Shown: one piece after another, positions 11,388-21,819 of the stretch
Layout: every line of letters begins with the position of its first letter
Numbering within the stretch: the first letter of the stretch is position 1
NCBI GenBank assembly: GCA_012845835.1
Contig: JABAKD010000009.1
Location: forward strand, 4,279,324 to 4,343,323
From: Undaria pinnatifida
Lineage: Eukaryota; Sar; Phaeophyceae; Laminariales; Alariaceae
DNA: 64,000 nt
Direction of reading: 5' to 3'
Position numbers and translations under genes: made by a program
Notes under the pieces: generated by a model
Told to the model about the DNA's origin: nothing
Database searches by the model: none
The model's input: only the letters and a program-made list of their open reading frames with translations

Positions 11388-11517
11388 ATATATCTGCAAA
11401 ACGTATTTTAGTACGCCGAGAAACTGCTTCGGGGGGCCTAAGACGAAGTTATGTATATATCTGCAAAAGTATTTTGTACGCCGAGGAAAACTGCTTCGGG
11501 GGGCCTAAAAACGAAGT
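11388..11517. repeat. Tandem duplication of about 65 bp
   Basis: Two units repeat TATATCTGCAAAA, GTACGCCGAG and GCTTCGGGGGGCCTAA. They lie next to a G homopolymer at 11354-11374. Confidence 0.8.
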
Positions 11518-11618
11518 TGCGAGGGACGTTTGGAATTTCAACGTTCCCCTCGCGGCTTTGTCAAGTATGGTCAAATGCATATTTATCCTGAAGATAGACA
11601 TGCAGTAACCAGCCTTGA

Positions 11619-11672
11619 AACTATGGGTTGTAGCGGTATCATAATGCACTTATGATACCGTTACTCATAGTT
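11619..11672. repeat. Near-perfect palindrome
   Basis: AACTATG...GCGGTATCATAA pairs with TTATGATACCGTTACTCATAGTT across a 4- to 6-base centre (TGCAC). It could be a tiny fold-back element or a structured RNA. No flanking duplication is visible. Confidence 0.65.
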
Positions 11673-11825
11673 CGGCTATGTGTGTATTATGATTCGCTAC
11701 ACAGTGTACGGAGTGAGGTAGGGTTAAGAAGAAGGGGAGGGGGGGGGGGGGGGGGGGGAATTTACAGGAAAGCGTGGTATGTATAGGTAGTTTGCTTATT
11801 GAGTATCCCGCCATGTGGGTGGGTG

Positions 11826-12158
11826 ACATGTGATGAGTTGTGGGAGGTTTGGGGTTTCGGCGACTCCACTTGCAACTACAGTGTAGCTATCCGGGTCAAC
11901 AGGGTGACGTTAGTCATTCTGTAGACGGAAACTATGAAATTCGTGGAAGGTAATGCATCAGTTTATCAAATGAAGTCTGTAAGTCCATTATCTGGTGAGG
12001 GAAGGGTGGGGGGGGGGGAAAAAGCGGGGGCCGGGGGAAGGGGGGTGAATTGCAGCAGCGGGATCTCCAGCACGTGGAAGTGTTCAATCCTCTGGCGGAT
12101 TTCGATGTGGGTCGTGAAGGAAAGTGCGAGTGCATTCAGGCGTGATTTGGACTCAGTA
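11826..12158 (+). repeat. R1 repeat, copy 2 (runs into the assembly gap)
   Basis: Begins inside R1 at CGGCGACTCCACTTGCAACT, includes GTAGCTATCCGGGTCAACAG and the AATGCATCAGTTTATCAAAT box, then turns G-rich and stops at the N run. A separate G homopolymer lies just upstream at 11739-11758. Confidence 0.8.
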
Positions 12159-12658
12159 NNNNNNNNNNNNNNNNNNNNNNNNNNNNNNNNNNNNNNNNNN
12201 NNNNNNNNNNNNNNNNNNNNNNNNNNNNNNNNNNNNNNNNNNNNNNNNNNNNNNNNNNNNNNNNNNNNNNNNNNNNNNNNNNNNNNNNNNNNNNNNNNNN
12301 NNNNNNNNNNNNNNNNNNNNNNNNNNNNNNNNNNNNNNNNNNNNNNNNNNNNNNNNNNNNNNNNNNNNNNNNNNNNNNNNNNNNNNNNNNNNNNNNNNNN
12401 NNNNNNNNNNNNNNNNNNNNNNNNNNNNNNNNNNNNNNNNNNNNNNNNNNNNNNNNNNNNNNNNNNNNNNNNNNNNNNNNNNNNNNNNNNNNNNNNNNNN
12501 NNNNNNNNNNNNNNNNNNNNNNNNNNNNNNNNNNNNNNNNNNNNNNNNNNNNNNNNNNNNNNNNNNNNNNNNNNNNNNNNNNNNNNNNNNNNNNNNNNNN
12601 NNNNNNNNNNNNNNNNNNNNNNNNNNNNNNNNNNNNNNNNNNNNNNNNNNNNNNNNNN
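12159..12658. other. Assembly gap of exactly 500 N
   Basis: A gap of round length is normally a placeholder. It is flanked by G-rich R1 sequence on the left and a C homopolymer (12659-12683) on the right, so the true sequence may contain an inverted pair of R1 copies. Nothing should be translated across it. Confidence 0.95.
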
Positions 12659-12847
12659 CCCCCCCCCCCCCCCCCCCCCCCCCTCCCCCTTTTCTCCCCT
12701 TTTTTCAAAACTCTTATATCGATCTATTCCCGTAAAAGGTGGTTGTTCATTCCTCTATGACACTTTGTAAAAATAAACGTTCGAGGGACAGGCGAAGTGG
12801 CCGTTCCCATAAATCATGTGTAACTTCTGTAATTTAATCGTTCATTC

Positions 12848-14086
12848 CTAAAAACCATGTAACGTACAAAGACGTACCCACTCCTCACTCAGCAGTCTAT
12901 CATGCCCGGGTGCTTGACCTTCCCTTTCGATACATTTCCAAACTCCTTCAGTGACCAACCACCAATACTTCTCACGTACAACCGGGTCATGCACTCTTTT
13001 AATAGTCGGCTTTATTGGTGAGTTTTTGAAAAATGTTTGGCGGAAATTGTGGAGTTTGTTCCTCAAACGTTCCTTGGTATAACCATGTCTAATCATGTCC
13101 GTCATCAACTTAGCAGCTGCTACTTGGAAGAAATGGATTTCCGAGCACCTAATTGCAAATCGACAAAGTTGGCAATAGAGGGTCGCATACAAACACTTTT
13201 TTGATAATCGTGTTTCAATGTGGGGGTATCTACGGTACTGCTTCAGTGTCTCCATGTGGTCCCGCTTATCATACATTCGAATTTGCGATACTCCAGCAGT
13301 ACTTTGAAGAATTTCCATATCCAGGAAATGCACTGTTTGCCCTCTTTGTTCCTTGGTGATAGATACAGGGTTCGCAACCTGCTCACCCTCGTCATCCAGG
13401 ATGTGTTCTGGGTACATTCCACCATACACCCCTCCCTCCCCTCCTTCCCGCTTGATAATTTGTTCAAACGTAGGGCCTTTCCTACTTGGTAAGCCTGGTG
13501 CTACCGTAAGTATGTCATCTATGAATCTCTTAGTGTTACTACCGTACTGTTCAATAAACTCTAAAGGGTAAAGAGGTTCAATGTTGTTTCTCGTATCGAG
13601 CAAATATCTATTTATCATAGTTTTTAGGAAATTGAGTTCATGCATGAACGCAAAATCGTTCGCTAAATCGGGTGCGGGTGCAGTGCCCATGAATATGCCC
13701 GATGATTGCTTATATATCGCTCCTCCAAATTGTACAAAACCTTCGTCTAATACGAAGTTAATCCATTCACACAGTTTAGCTTGACCAACATTAAATTCCC
13801 TTTTGTTGTTGGTTGTTCCATTAGCATTTACAGGAGGGTTGAGAGACCAGTGTATTTTGTTGATCTTCGGTTCCTTTTCATTATTTTTGAACCCATACTT
13901 AATGTACATCGATTTGGAACCGTCTTTTGCTTCTTGGTATGTGAATACCAAGTCCAGTAACTCGCCCATGATACGTTTAAGACATGAGTTGGAATTATGA
14001 GATATATTGCAGGCGACGCGTCCAAAATTGAGGATGGAGAAGGGATGTGTTGGCAACGAAACAAGAAACAAGAAGTAAAGAACCAC
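12848..14086 (-). CDS. Penelope-like reverse transcriptase (5'-truncated or intron-containing)
   Basis: A 412-residue uninterrupted minus-strand frame matches the reverse transcriptase family of Penelope-like elements. Residues 110-126 (NFVLDEGFVQFGGAIYK) and 127-142 (QSSGIFMGTAPAPDLA) form motif B. FIDD at 188-191 is motif C, with Phe for the usual Tyr and both catalytic Asp present. VHFLDMEI (252-259) and YDKRD (272-276) follow, then a typical thumb region (YATLYCQLCRFAIRC; GYTKERLRNKLHNF). The first about 28 residues look unrelated. Motif A, with the third catalytic Asp, is not in frame, but a neighbouring frame just upstream reads LDASPAIYLIIP, which resembles it; a frameshift or intron is possible. 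There is no GIY-YIG endonuclease before the stop. These enzymes copy RNA into DNA at the target site. The start is not reliable. Confidence 0.85.
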   Translation of the reverse strand: MVLYFLFLVSLPTHPFSILNFGRVACNISHNSNSCLKRIMGELLDLVFTYQEAKDGSKSMYIKYGFKNNEKEPKINKIHWSLNPPVNANGTTNNKREFNVGQAKLCEWINFVLDEGFVQFGGAIYKQSSGIFMGTAPAPDLANDFAFMHELNFLKTMINRYLLDTRNNIEPLYPLEFIEQYGSNTKRFIDDILTVAPGLPSRKGPTFEQIIKREGGEGGVYGGMYPEHILDDEGEQVANPVSITKEQRGQTVHFLDMEILQSTAGVSQIRMYDKRDHMETLKQYRRYPHIETRLSKKCLYATLYCQLCRFAIRCSEIHFFQVAAAKLMTDMIRHGYTKERLRNKLHNFRQTFFKNSPIKPTIKRVHDPVVREKYWWLVTEGVWKCIEREGQAPGHDRLLSEEWVRLCTLHGF

Positions 14087-14359
14087 GAAAACCTAAAGAA
14101 AGCAAAAAACAGCGTGACAGGTATGTGTAGCAACGGCAGCCAAGCAACGGGGGCGACGACAAAGTTGGCCACAGTGCCACCATCGATATTCCACCACATC
14201 GAGCAGCACCACAACTACCTGCAGCTAGCAGCAGCATCCGTTTTAGGAAATATAAACACGCTGCACCAGCACCAGCACCGGTAACAGCAACACCTTTTTT
14301 TTTTCCACGTTTGGGCGTATTTCGCACTCTTCTCGTCGTGTGCTGCTGCCGCCACCAAC

Positions 14360-14576
14360 GCAGCTGCTGCTGCTGCTGCTGCTGCTGCCTGCTGCTGCTG
14401 CTGCTGCTGCTGCTTCCTGCTGCTGCTGCTGCTGCCTGCTGCTGCTGCTGCTGCTGCTGCGCTCAGCGTGCGTCGCAACCCCGCAGAGGTGCTCAGCCCC
14501 GAACACGCCCGGCGCCCGAAACCTAGACCGCGGTGACCTCACACCGCGCTGCTGCTGCTTCTGCTGCTGCTACCAC
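14360..14576. repeat. CTG/CAG trinucleotide repeats
   Basis: Interrupted (GCT)n runs lie at about 14360-14462, with a short one at 14551-14571. Leu, Cys, Ala, Gln and Ser homopolymer frames on either strand are artefacts of this tract. Confidence 0.95.
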
Positions 14577-15358
14577 TGCGTGTTTAAAATAAAAAGATAC
14601 ATGAGCTGTCCTGTTGTCACGGTGTAGTGCATTATTGGACTATAATACATATCGTATAACACGTGAGAAAGCACACCACGGTGACATTTTGGTGTAAAAA
14701 ATATATTAGGACCCCGTGTGCTGTTGTGGGTGTGCGCTATCTAAGGCACCTCCGATGATAAACACCATGAACGCAAGGCCTGCAGCCAGGGGCTGTGGAT
14801 ATAGAATGTGAGTGCCAACGACAGGGCATCAGTGGTTGATAATGGGAGTTGCAAGATCCCGGCCGGATTTCAAACTTGTTCACGTTTAAACGCCAGTTTT
14901 CCATATATATGTTCTCTGGCTAATGTTCTTCGGGGGCTTTGAAAAGAGGGCTTCCACACGTCGTATTCCTGCCACTCGTGGCACACACCGGGGAGCGTGG
15001 TCTGGTCGCCTGTTGCAATTGTATTAGCTGGCGATTTGCCTGCTGCAGACGGGGCCTCAGGCCCTTTCCCTGTCGCATTGGGCGTTGCTGCAAGAGCTAC
15101 TGGTGTTTCGCCGGTACCGGTACCGGTACCAGTAGTCAGGGCTTGGGACACGGTGGACATAGGAGACGAAATAATGTTAGTGCCAGTGCCGGTAAGCACC
15201 TGGTCCCAAACAAAAATTACATGGTCGTTGCCCGAGGCGCGGCAGCAGCCGAATGCGGTCGAAGCCGCAAACCTGTTCGGGCCACTGTGAAGGGGCGGAG
15301 CAGTGGCCTTTGTGCTGGTGTTCACACCGGTGCGGGTAGATTGTATATAGTGAATGAT
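14577..15358. other. No clear gene; low-complexity Gly-Thr/Pro frames
   Basis: Two overlapping open frames (14870-15325 minus, 151 residues; 14939-15427 plus, 162 residues) surround a GGTACC-rich stretch at 15112-15133 and cannot both be real. The minus one starts MNTSTKATAPPLHSG and ends with a basic Lys/Arg segment, and is the more protein-like. I recognise neither. Confidence 0.4.
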
Positions 15359-17649
15359 ACAAGGTTCCCCTTCGGGAGGTGGACACGTGCCTCCCGGGGG
15401 CGACGCAAGTCGAATGACTACAACTGATGATGAAGTATTTATGCAGAAGGTGTATATCGGAGGGATGCGTAGTGGAAAGAATGTGGATAATATAAGATAT
15501 CACAGACATTTGGAGGAGGAGGGTTGGGATATTGCTGAGGCTCGGTGTGATAAGTTATTCGAAAGTCCACTCCGTATAACTGCGTGGCAGCAATTAATTC
15601 TACGTTTGTAGCATATATATGCGTAAGGCTGTGACATGAAGTGGAGATACTCTTCGACACTCGAATATGTAGTAGGTTGAGATCCAGCGACTTCCACAAG
15701 TTCTTGATTTGCTCCAGCTAAGATGCTGTCGTGGAAAGTGTTGAAACCTGATCCTGGGATAACGGTGTACAAATTGGTTGTGATGTGGGCAATAATATGT
15801 GCACGGACGATGTGATGTAAAGCTGGGTTGTTGTGCACACGACGCGAGATACATCTTAATAAACATGCACCATCACCAATCTCGGGAATATTGTCTTGAT
15901 CATTTTCGCTGTCTGATGGGTTTGTACTGCTGTCGCTGCTGTTAGAGGAATCATTGGTGTCAATTTGTTGTTTGTTTTCTGTGTCCAGTATTTTTCCCCG
16001 CGTGCTTATACCGATGTTTGTTGCCGATATGGTCTGTTGTGTGCACATCGTTACTTCTTTTGCTTGAGTTGTGTTGCTACTTTATATCTCTTTATACAGG
16101 TTTCGCTACTGCTGTATGGTATCCACCGTGTCAATTGTGAGGGAGAACCCACAGTAAACTTAGAGTCTATGGACTACGTGCTGCTTGCTGGTGGTGCTCT
16201 ATTGTAAAACCGCTGTGTATGTTCTTTTGATGAGAGTAAACGTCTTGTGTATTTATTCTCCTCGGTCCATCCAGAAAAAAATCCCGTTCTCAATAAAATT
16301 TGATTTTTTATGATCTATATATTGTTGCCGCTCTCTGCGGTTGCTTGCTGCTGCTGTGATCGTAGACAGTTCATACCGATGTTTGTTGCCGATATGGTCT
16401 GTTGTGTGCACATCGTTACTTTTGCTTGGGTTGTGTTGCTACTTTATATCTCTTTATACAGGTTTCGCTACTGCTGTATGGTAACCACCGTGTCAATTGT
16501 GAGGGAGAACTCACAGTAATGACATAGTTCACGTCGTTGCAGCGGGTACATATACACCGCGCCCGCGTCTAGCAGTGCAGGAAAATTCTCTCGCAAATAC
16601 ATTTTGATGCCACCCCGATGTACGTGCGAGGACTAAAGTTCCACCGTGTGTGTAGTAGACGTATTTAAGCCTGACGATATGCCTATATTTTAGGCTCTAA
16701 ACCAAATTAAGCCCTATCGTGTCTTAAATGTCTACAAAATAGGTCTATTTTATCGACCTAACGACCACGGCAGACCACGGTGAGATGTGGATTTTCCCAA
16801 AATATGCACTTGGTTGGGCACATTTTGGCCCAAGTGCATATTTGAAGCAATTTTCCGAGTATTTTCCAGCAAACAACAGCATTTCAGACGACAAAAGCTC
16901 GAGGAAACATCAGACGGATGCCTACATTTCGAGGGTGGAAATTGAACCGGGTTGAGGGCCAGTCCTGCTGTGCTGCTGTACTGACTGCCACACTGAGGCA
17001 CACCGAAGGCGGCAGACGCCTGCGAGGTATCCTACATATGAAGCGAGTATGGAGTACGAAGCACTCAATGTTTTTGCCAGGCACCAGTTATTTGTTTTGG
17101 CCGTTTGTTCAAGCTCGCACAGCATGGGCAGGGGAGGGTCTTTCTCGAAGTTTCCACCCACTCATGTGCTGACTCATGACATAAATCCTCGTCTTGCCAT
17201 CTGCGTCTGGAGTAGTGCAGAAATATCATAGTCTATTTTCAAGTAGTTTGATCTTTCCTCGGCTTTTCTTTTTATGCGTACTGAAAGAGACCACTATTTC
17301 GAGTTTTAGACATATGGTGTTTTTTTTTTGCGTTTAAGGTCGAAATATCGAATGGCCTAGCTCTTCCACTTGGAAGTACTTAAGACCTAACCTCGAGGCT
17401 TAAATACGTCTAGTGTGTGGTTGCCCGGGGACAGAAGTGTTTCATACCCCGCAAAATAGAGCCAGTCTCGGTGGCTTTCCGCGGCCATAGCTCGCGCCAC
17501 GGACGTCCCATGAGCCCGGCACACGGCTGATAATATACCGACGGGTAGTCTGATCGCATTGCAGAAGAAAGCACACAAAAAAACTCTGCGCCGGCGGAGA
17601 AAAAGGGACGGACTAGGCAAAAAAATCAAAATGGTACATATGCATATTC
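15359..17649. repeat. Duplicated segment, copy B (partner at 79-2714)
   Basis: Collinear with copy A. It differs by several short indels, a different central linker (about 16196-16370) and absence of the full second OTU unit. The stretch 16520-17649 is nearly identical to 1590-2714 and contains no recognised gene, although an 84-codon frame (16918-17172) is open in both copies. Confidence 0.85.
15439..16048 (-). pseudogene. OTU-like cysteine protease, copy B (4-bp frameshift)
   Basis: The most complete copy. It starts MCTQQTISATNIGI at 16048, has the Ser/Asp-rich N-terminus, the OTU loop GDGACLLRCIS, and the SILAGANQELVEVAGS and VEEYLHFMSQPYAY segments. It then loses frame at about 15614-15622, where GCATATGCG of copy A1 has become GCATATATATGCG. 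The next frame restores ATNVELIAATQLYGVDFRI. Compared with copy A2 it also lacks 39 bases in frame, removing an Asn/Ser/Gly run. The catalytic Asp and Cys are present; the C-terminal His is not seen. An (AT)n expansion is the likely lesion. Confidence 0.65.
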
Positions 17650-18130
17650 ATCCACCAGGTAGTGTGATAGTTATGGAGTTTGACTCTTTTTTCCGGCCTA
17701 GATAAGTAGGGGGTGTGTCATCCAAAGTAACCCCGGTAATAAAATGACGGCACAAAAACGAAGTAGAATAATTATGGCCGGGTGTGCTCATGTGTAGGGC
17801 GGGCGTTATATAACGAGATTGTGCTTTGTACCGTGTCATACGGTTGTATACCACATTGCAATTTGGGCTGTACAGCAGCCTTCGAATGAGCTGTCGCTCA
17901 GGCTGGAAGTCCTCGGCATCGCCTCGGTAGCCAGCATCTAGAGAAATCACCATGGAGCCAGCGTATATCGCTTTTTGCGCCCACCCCGAGGCATGAGATG
18001 GAGCATGACCGTTCTGACGAGCTCCTCTCACAGGGCTGGCCAAGGGGTTTCCCAGGATCATTCCGGTTCTCTGATACACCACATGGTTCTGGAGATAACG
18101 CTTGGTTCTAATTTTAGGCTCCGTTCCCAT
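17648..18130 (-). CDS. Hypothetical protein, 160 residues
   Basis: An open minus-strand frame beginning MGTEPKIRTKRYLQNHVVYQ and ending exactly at the edge of duplicated segment B. The composition is balanced and basic, without simple repeats, so it is more protein-like than most frames here. I see no signal peptide, membrane segment or known motif. It lies back to back with the helicase-like fragment at 18519-18771, and the two could belong to the same inserted sequence, but nothing proves it. Confidence 0.3.
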   Translation of the reverse strand: MGTEPKIRTKRYLQNHVVYQRTGMILGNPLASPVRGARQNGHAPSHASGWAQKAIYAGSMVISLDAGYRGDAEDFQPERQLIRRLLYSPNCNVVYNRMTRYKAQSRYITPALHMSTPGHNYSTSFLCRHFITGVTLDDTPPTYLGRKKESNSITITLPGG

Positions 18131-18518
18131 TTTTCTGAAAACTCTGTTATCATTGAAAAAAATATCTATTTATAGTGGATCCCCGCGCGAGCAAATCACA
18201 AAAAATAGTGTACCTCGCGAACCACCTGGCTATCGCACAACGAATTCAGAGTGGCTCACCGAGGGCGGCCGCTGCAAATTCGTCCTTGAGCAACACAACC
18301 TTACTTTCATTGTCGATCATATATTGTGGGAGGGGTTTACCCGACAACCACCTACTAAAAGTTCCATTCGAAAAAAAACAAAAATGTTTGCCTAGACTAA
18401 CTGCAAGATTAAACAAACAAGAGCCTTTCCCGGGCGAAGTAACCGGTTTAAAACAAATAAACACGCGGCGAGACTCTCCCCTCCACCCCTGCCGACGCGC
18501 ACGACCTTGGCGCGATAG

Positions 18519-18771
18519 CCCGAACAACCAACCTATGATATCTGCGGTGGGTGCAGGAAGGAGGAGGCAAAGCAGGGTCGTCCTATAAGCAGGCTTCGCT
18601 CAAGAGTCACTGCCATAGCCAAGGCCGTGGTGAAGATCACAGGTGGATTTGCCGGCGTGGGAAAGTCTTCGAGGATAGCTCGGCTATCAGATTCGACGTG
18701 GGCTCGGAGAAACAATCAATTGAAACTAAGGGTAGTAACTCATCCAGGTCCATCTCGGGCAGTCATTTGAA
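18519..18771 (+). pseudogene. P-loop fragment resembling an RNA-virus superfamily 1 helicase
   Basis: An 83-codon plus-strand frame open between stops holds GGFAGVGKSS at about residues 41-50, a Walker A (GxxxxGKS) motif in the GFAGxGKS form common in alphavirus-like plant-virus helicases. About 24 residues later comes LRVVTHPGPSRAVI, placed and shaped like helicase motif Ia. No DExx box follows because the frame stops at 18772. There is no Met start, so it is a fragment. It could be an endogenised viral piece or a remnant of another P-loop NTPase. Confidence 0.35.
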
Positions 18772-20399
18772 GGTCAATATCTGGTACCGCAAGGTTTATA
18801 TCTGGTACCATTCAATTGTTTAGAATATCCCTGTTTTAATGGAACCAAAGGCAGTTATTGTTTTTTGATAGCCGCTTCTCTATGCGTACAAACCGGTATA
18901 GTGTTGTTGTAATTTGACTGTGCAGCCCATTAGTATATGTTTGACTCGTGGTCACGATTTTGAGTACACAAAGCATCTTAATTTAGATGCAGAGCAATAC
19001 AATGTGCGGGGAATCTCAGTGGTATGTTGTTATTCAAGTTGTTGTTGTCGTTTCACCAAGAGTATCTGAGAACGTTGCAGAGAATGTTCCAAGGAAGTTT
19101 ACTGTAGGGCGGTTTGTCGGTAAGTACAACTATCCGTAGAGTACATCTGCCCGTAACATGGGCATTGTGCCATTTTCATCAGGTGACGGACAGCCCCACT
19201 TTGATCACTCTCTACACCTTTTTCTCCCTGCACCTCTTTTCCTCTTCTCTTCTCCTTACACCTTCCGGGTTCTCTCTTTCGCTTAAATGTTTTGGCCATA
19301 TAAGCGCCACTTACGAACTATCCTCGTTCTTTTTCTTCACAAGTAATCCTAACAGACACTTTGGTGCCACCTTTGCATCTCTATACACTGAGGCAGAGCC
19401 TCAAGACGTGTCAGTGATCCGAGTGTAACATCGACGTGGCTGAAAACTGCTGAAAGAGGTGTTGTTTGTTTGCATTGTGGTCATGTGGTGTCGGCTATAT
19501 AGTCTTCGCAATGCCTGGATTGGGACTTTCAATCAGGCACGCTCTTAAAGGGAGGGCAACTTCAACATTGGCATCGACTTGCATCGATTGCATCGCCTAT
19601 TGAAGTACACAAAGTTTGGCATCTCTCAGCCTCTGATTGTTACAAATCTGGTTAGCTGATTTTCCTGTATGCTCAAACTCCAACACTTTATAGTCCAGAT
19701 ATCAGCAAATATCACAGCCACCTTGTCTACCGTCTGGGTCCCGTCAAAGCTAGCTGGCATCGCCCATCCAGCACGCAACTGAATCGCGCTGCGTCACACG
19801 CCAGGCTGCACACCGTATGTTGGGTTTTCGCTTACTCAGCGGTATTCTGGTATATTCTCAATCAATCGCAATCGATGTCAAATCGATTGAAAATAAACGC
19901 ATCGGGAAAGCTGTACTGTACGAAGCGCACAAGCTCGGGCAAAAAAACATTTGAAGTTTTTCACCACCGGTAAAACGAGGACTTCGAGAGAAAAAAATCC
20001 AGGGTTTCCCCCATTCCCGGCCTACCAAGGAGAGGGTTCCAAAGTCAGTTTTTGTTTTTTGCGCCCCCTCGGATCACCCAAAACAAAATGCTCGTGGCAA
20101 CTTGACATTAGGTTTTGTAAATGTTTTAACCACGAACTTGTGCCCGGAATACTATATTCGGTGATTCACGGAAGTAATTGGCCCCTGCGACTAATGGGGC
20201 AAGTCCGATGCCCGAGTAGACATCGTCAGAACTTGGAGTTACTTACAGATAACAACTTAAAATCAGCTTTCTCGGGCCGAATATGTAACCATCATATCAG
20301 ATTACGACCTCGTACAAGCCAGAGGAAGATTTGGATTAGTCTTCGATGTTGAGCTTCCTACGATAGGTACGAATTCATACCTGGCTATTCGCACCTAGA
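18772..20399. other. No gene recognised
   Basis: Only unsupported frames. The longest (19951-20352, plus, 133 codons, starting MKFFTTGKTRTSREK) matches nothing I know. There is no repeat partner in the window. Confidence 0.45.
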
Positions 20400-21240
20400 T
20401 ATGCCCCTTTGTTCCTTGTTCGCTGGTATCTGGTGCGATGTTTCATAAAATGTCTCTGTTTTGTCCATTTCCGCCACAATTTCGTACCAATGTCGCTGGG
20501 TAAGTTTTATCTACCCACTCCCGCTCTTTCGGCTTTTTTCTTGTACGATATGGACGATTTTAGGGCACGCTCTCGTTCAATTTCGCTCTTTCGACAATGT
20601 TTGGTGCGGTATACTTTCCAGGGTCGCCGCTTATGCCTGTTTCTGATACATAATCGTACCTATGTCGCTGCGTTATCTGTTCCCGTTCGAATTTGTTCCA
20701 AACGTCGCTGCATTTGCGTGTTCCTGGTGGGTTTTCGAACGGATGTCCCTGGTTTGCATGTTTTCCGTACGATTTTGTAAAAAGAAATGGAGTTTATCTT
20801 CGTTCTTGTTCGATTTGGTTCAAACGTCGATGTTCCTGGTGTTTGCTGTACGATTCCGTACGAAAGGTCGGTACTGTTTTTTTTTCGCTCTCGTACCGAT
20901 GCCTTTGTTTCCTGCTCAAGTTTCTGGTACGATTTCGTACAAAGATCGACATTTTGTCGACGTCATATACGATTTCGAACAAATAACGTTGTTAGATGTG
21001 CCTGTTTCTCGCTCGACTTAGTACTGTTTTCAAACTTTTGGTCCGAGATCGTTCCAGAAAGGTGTAAACCAGCGATAACAGGTAGGTCATCCCTACGGAA
21101 GTAGATGAAAAGGCGACGTGAGTTCGAAGTCGTACTACTAGCAACTGCCTAGCGGTACGAAATCCTACAAGAACTATTTCGAAACACCGACACTTTAGTA
21201 CGAAGCCAAAGAGCGACATCGTCGCGAACTATACGTGCTG
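20400..21240. repeat. Degenerate tandem repeats built on TACGATTTCGTAC
   Basis: Units of about 50-60 bp repeat variants of GTACGATTTCGTAC, CCTGTTTCTCGCTCG and GTCGCTG from about 20400 to 21050. From 21115 to 21240 the same motifs appear in reverse orientation (AGTCGTACTAC, GGTACGAAATCC). Several overlapping frames of about 100 residues are by-products. A related pattern (CCTTCGTGCCGAACCATTTC) appears at the right edge of the window near 63970. Confidence 0.6.
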
Positions 21241-21649
21241 GTCAGGTTGTAAAGCTGACATATACCTGACTAGCCTAACTAGTGAACAGTAATGAATTGG
21301 GCCGTAATACGCGTGCCCTAAAGACCAGTCAATCAACGCACGGGTCCAATTCAGCTTTTCTCCTGAATCCCAAACGTAAATCAAGTAATTTAACATGTCA
21401 TTAATGAAATAGTTTGCTGACTTGAAAAAAAATAACTTTTATACCACATTTTAGAGGAAATACAGCTAGACTTCTCAAAATCAGGTATATGACGTATTTT
21501 CAAAAATTCGCAGCCACTGCATGTCCATTGCACAACGGGGGCAGGCCCTCTAAGCGTCGTGAACTTATCTTGTGTTTCCCTCAAACCCTGCCCGTCGTTT
21601 CTGAAACATCGGAAATATATTTATCCAGTAGACTAGTCTATAAATATTT

Positions 21650-21812
21650 TCAAAATTAAAATACACTCCAACTGTGAGATCGAATATTTTGTCGAAACTC
21701 ATCTTTGCAAGCTGTGTGTGATACTCCGATTGCGCGTATTACGAGTTGTGTGTCTCACTAAGGATATAGGTCGGCGACTCCGCTTGCAACTACAGTGTAG
21801 CTATCAGGGTCA
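21650..21812 (+). repeat. R1 repeat, copy 3 (5' end only)
   Basis: Starts AATACACTCCAACTGTGAGA and matches the R1 leader through GTAGCTATCAGGGTCA, then stops without the G-rich part. Confidence 0.85.
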
Positions 21813-21819
21813 TATTTGT

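Noticed and set aside
11934-12770. Long frames of 190-278 codons across 12159-12658
   Set aside because: Most of their length is unknown sequence in an assembly gap.
14215-14627. Poly-Leu, poly-Cys, poly-Gln, poly-Ser and poly-Ala frames
   Set aside because: Trinucleotide-repeat artefact open in several frames on both strands.
14870-15427. Overlapping opposite 151- and 162-codon frames
   Set aside because: Low-complexity GGTACC-driven sequence; neither has a recognisable domain.
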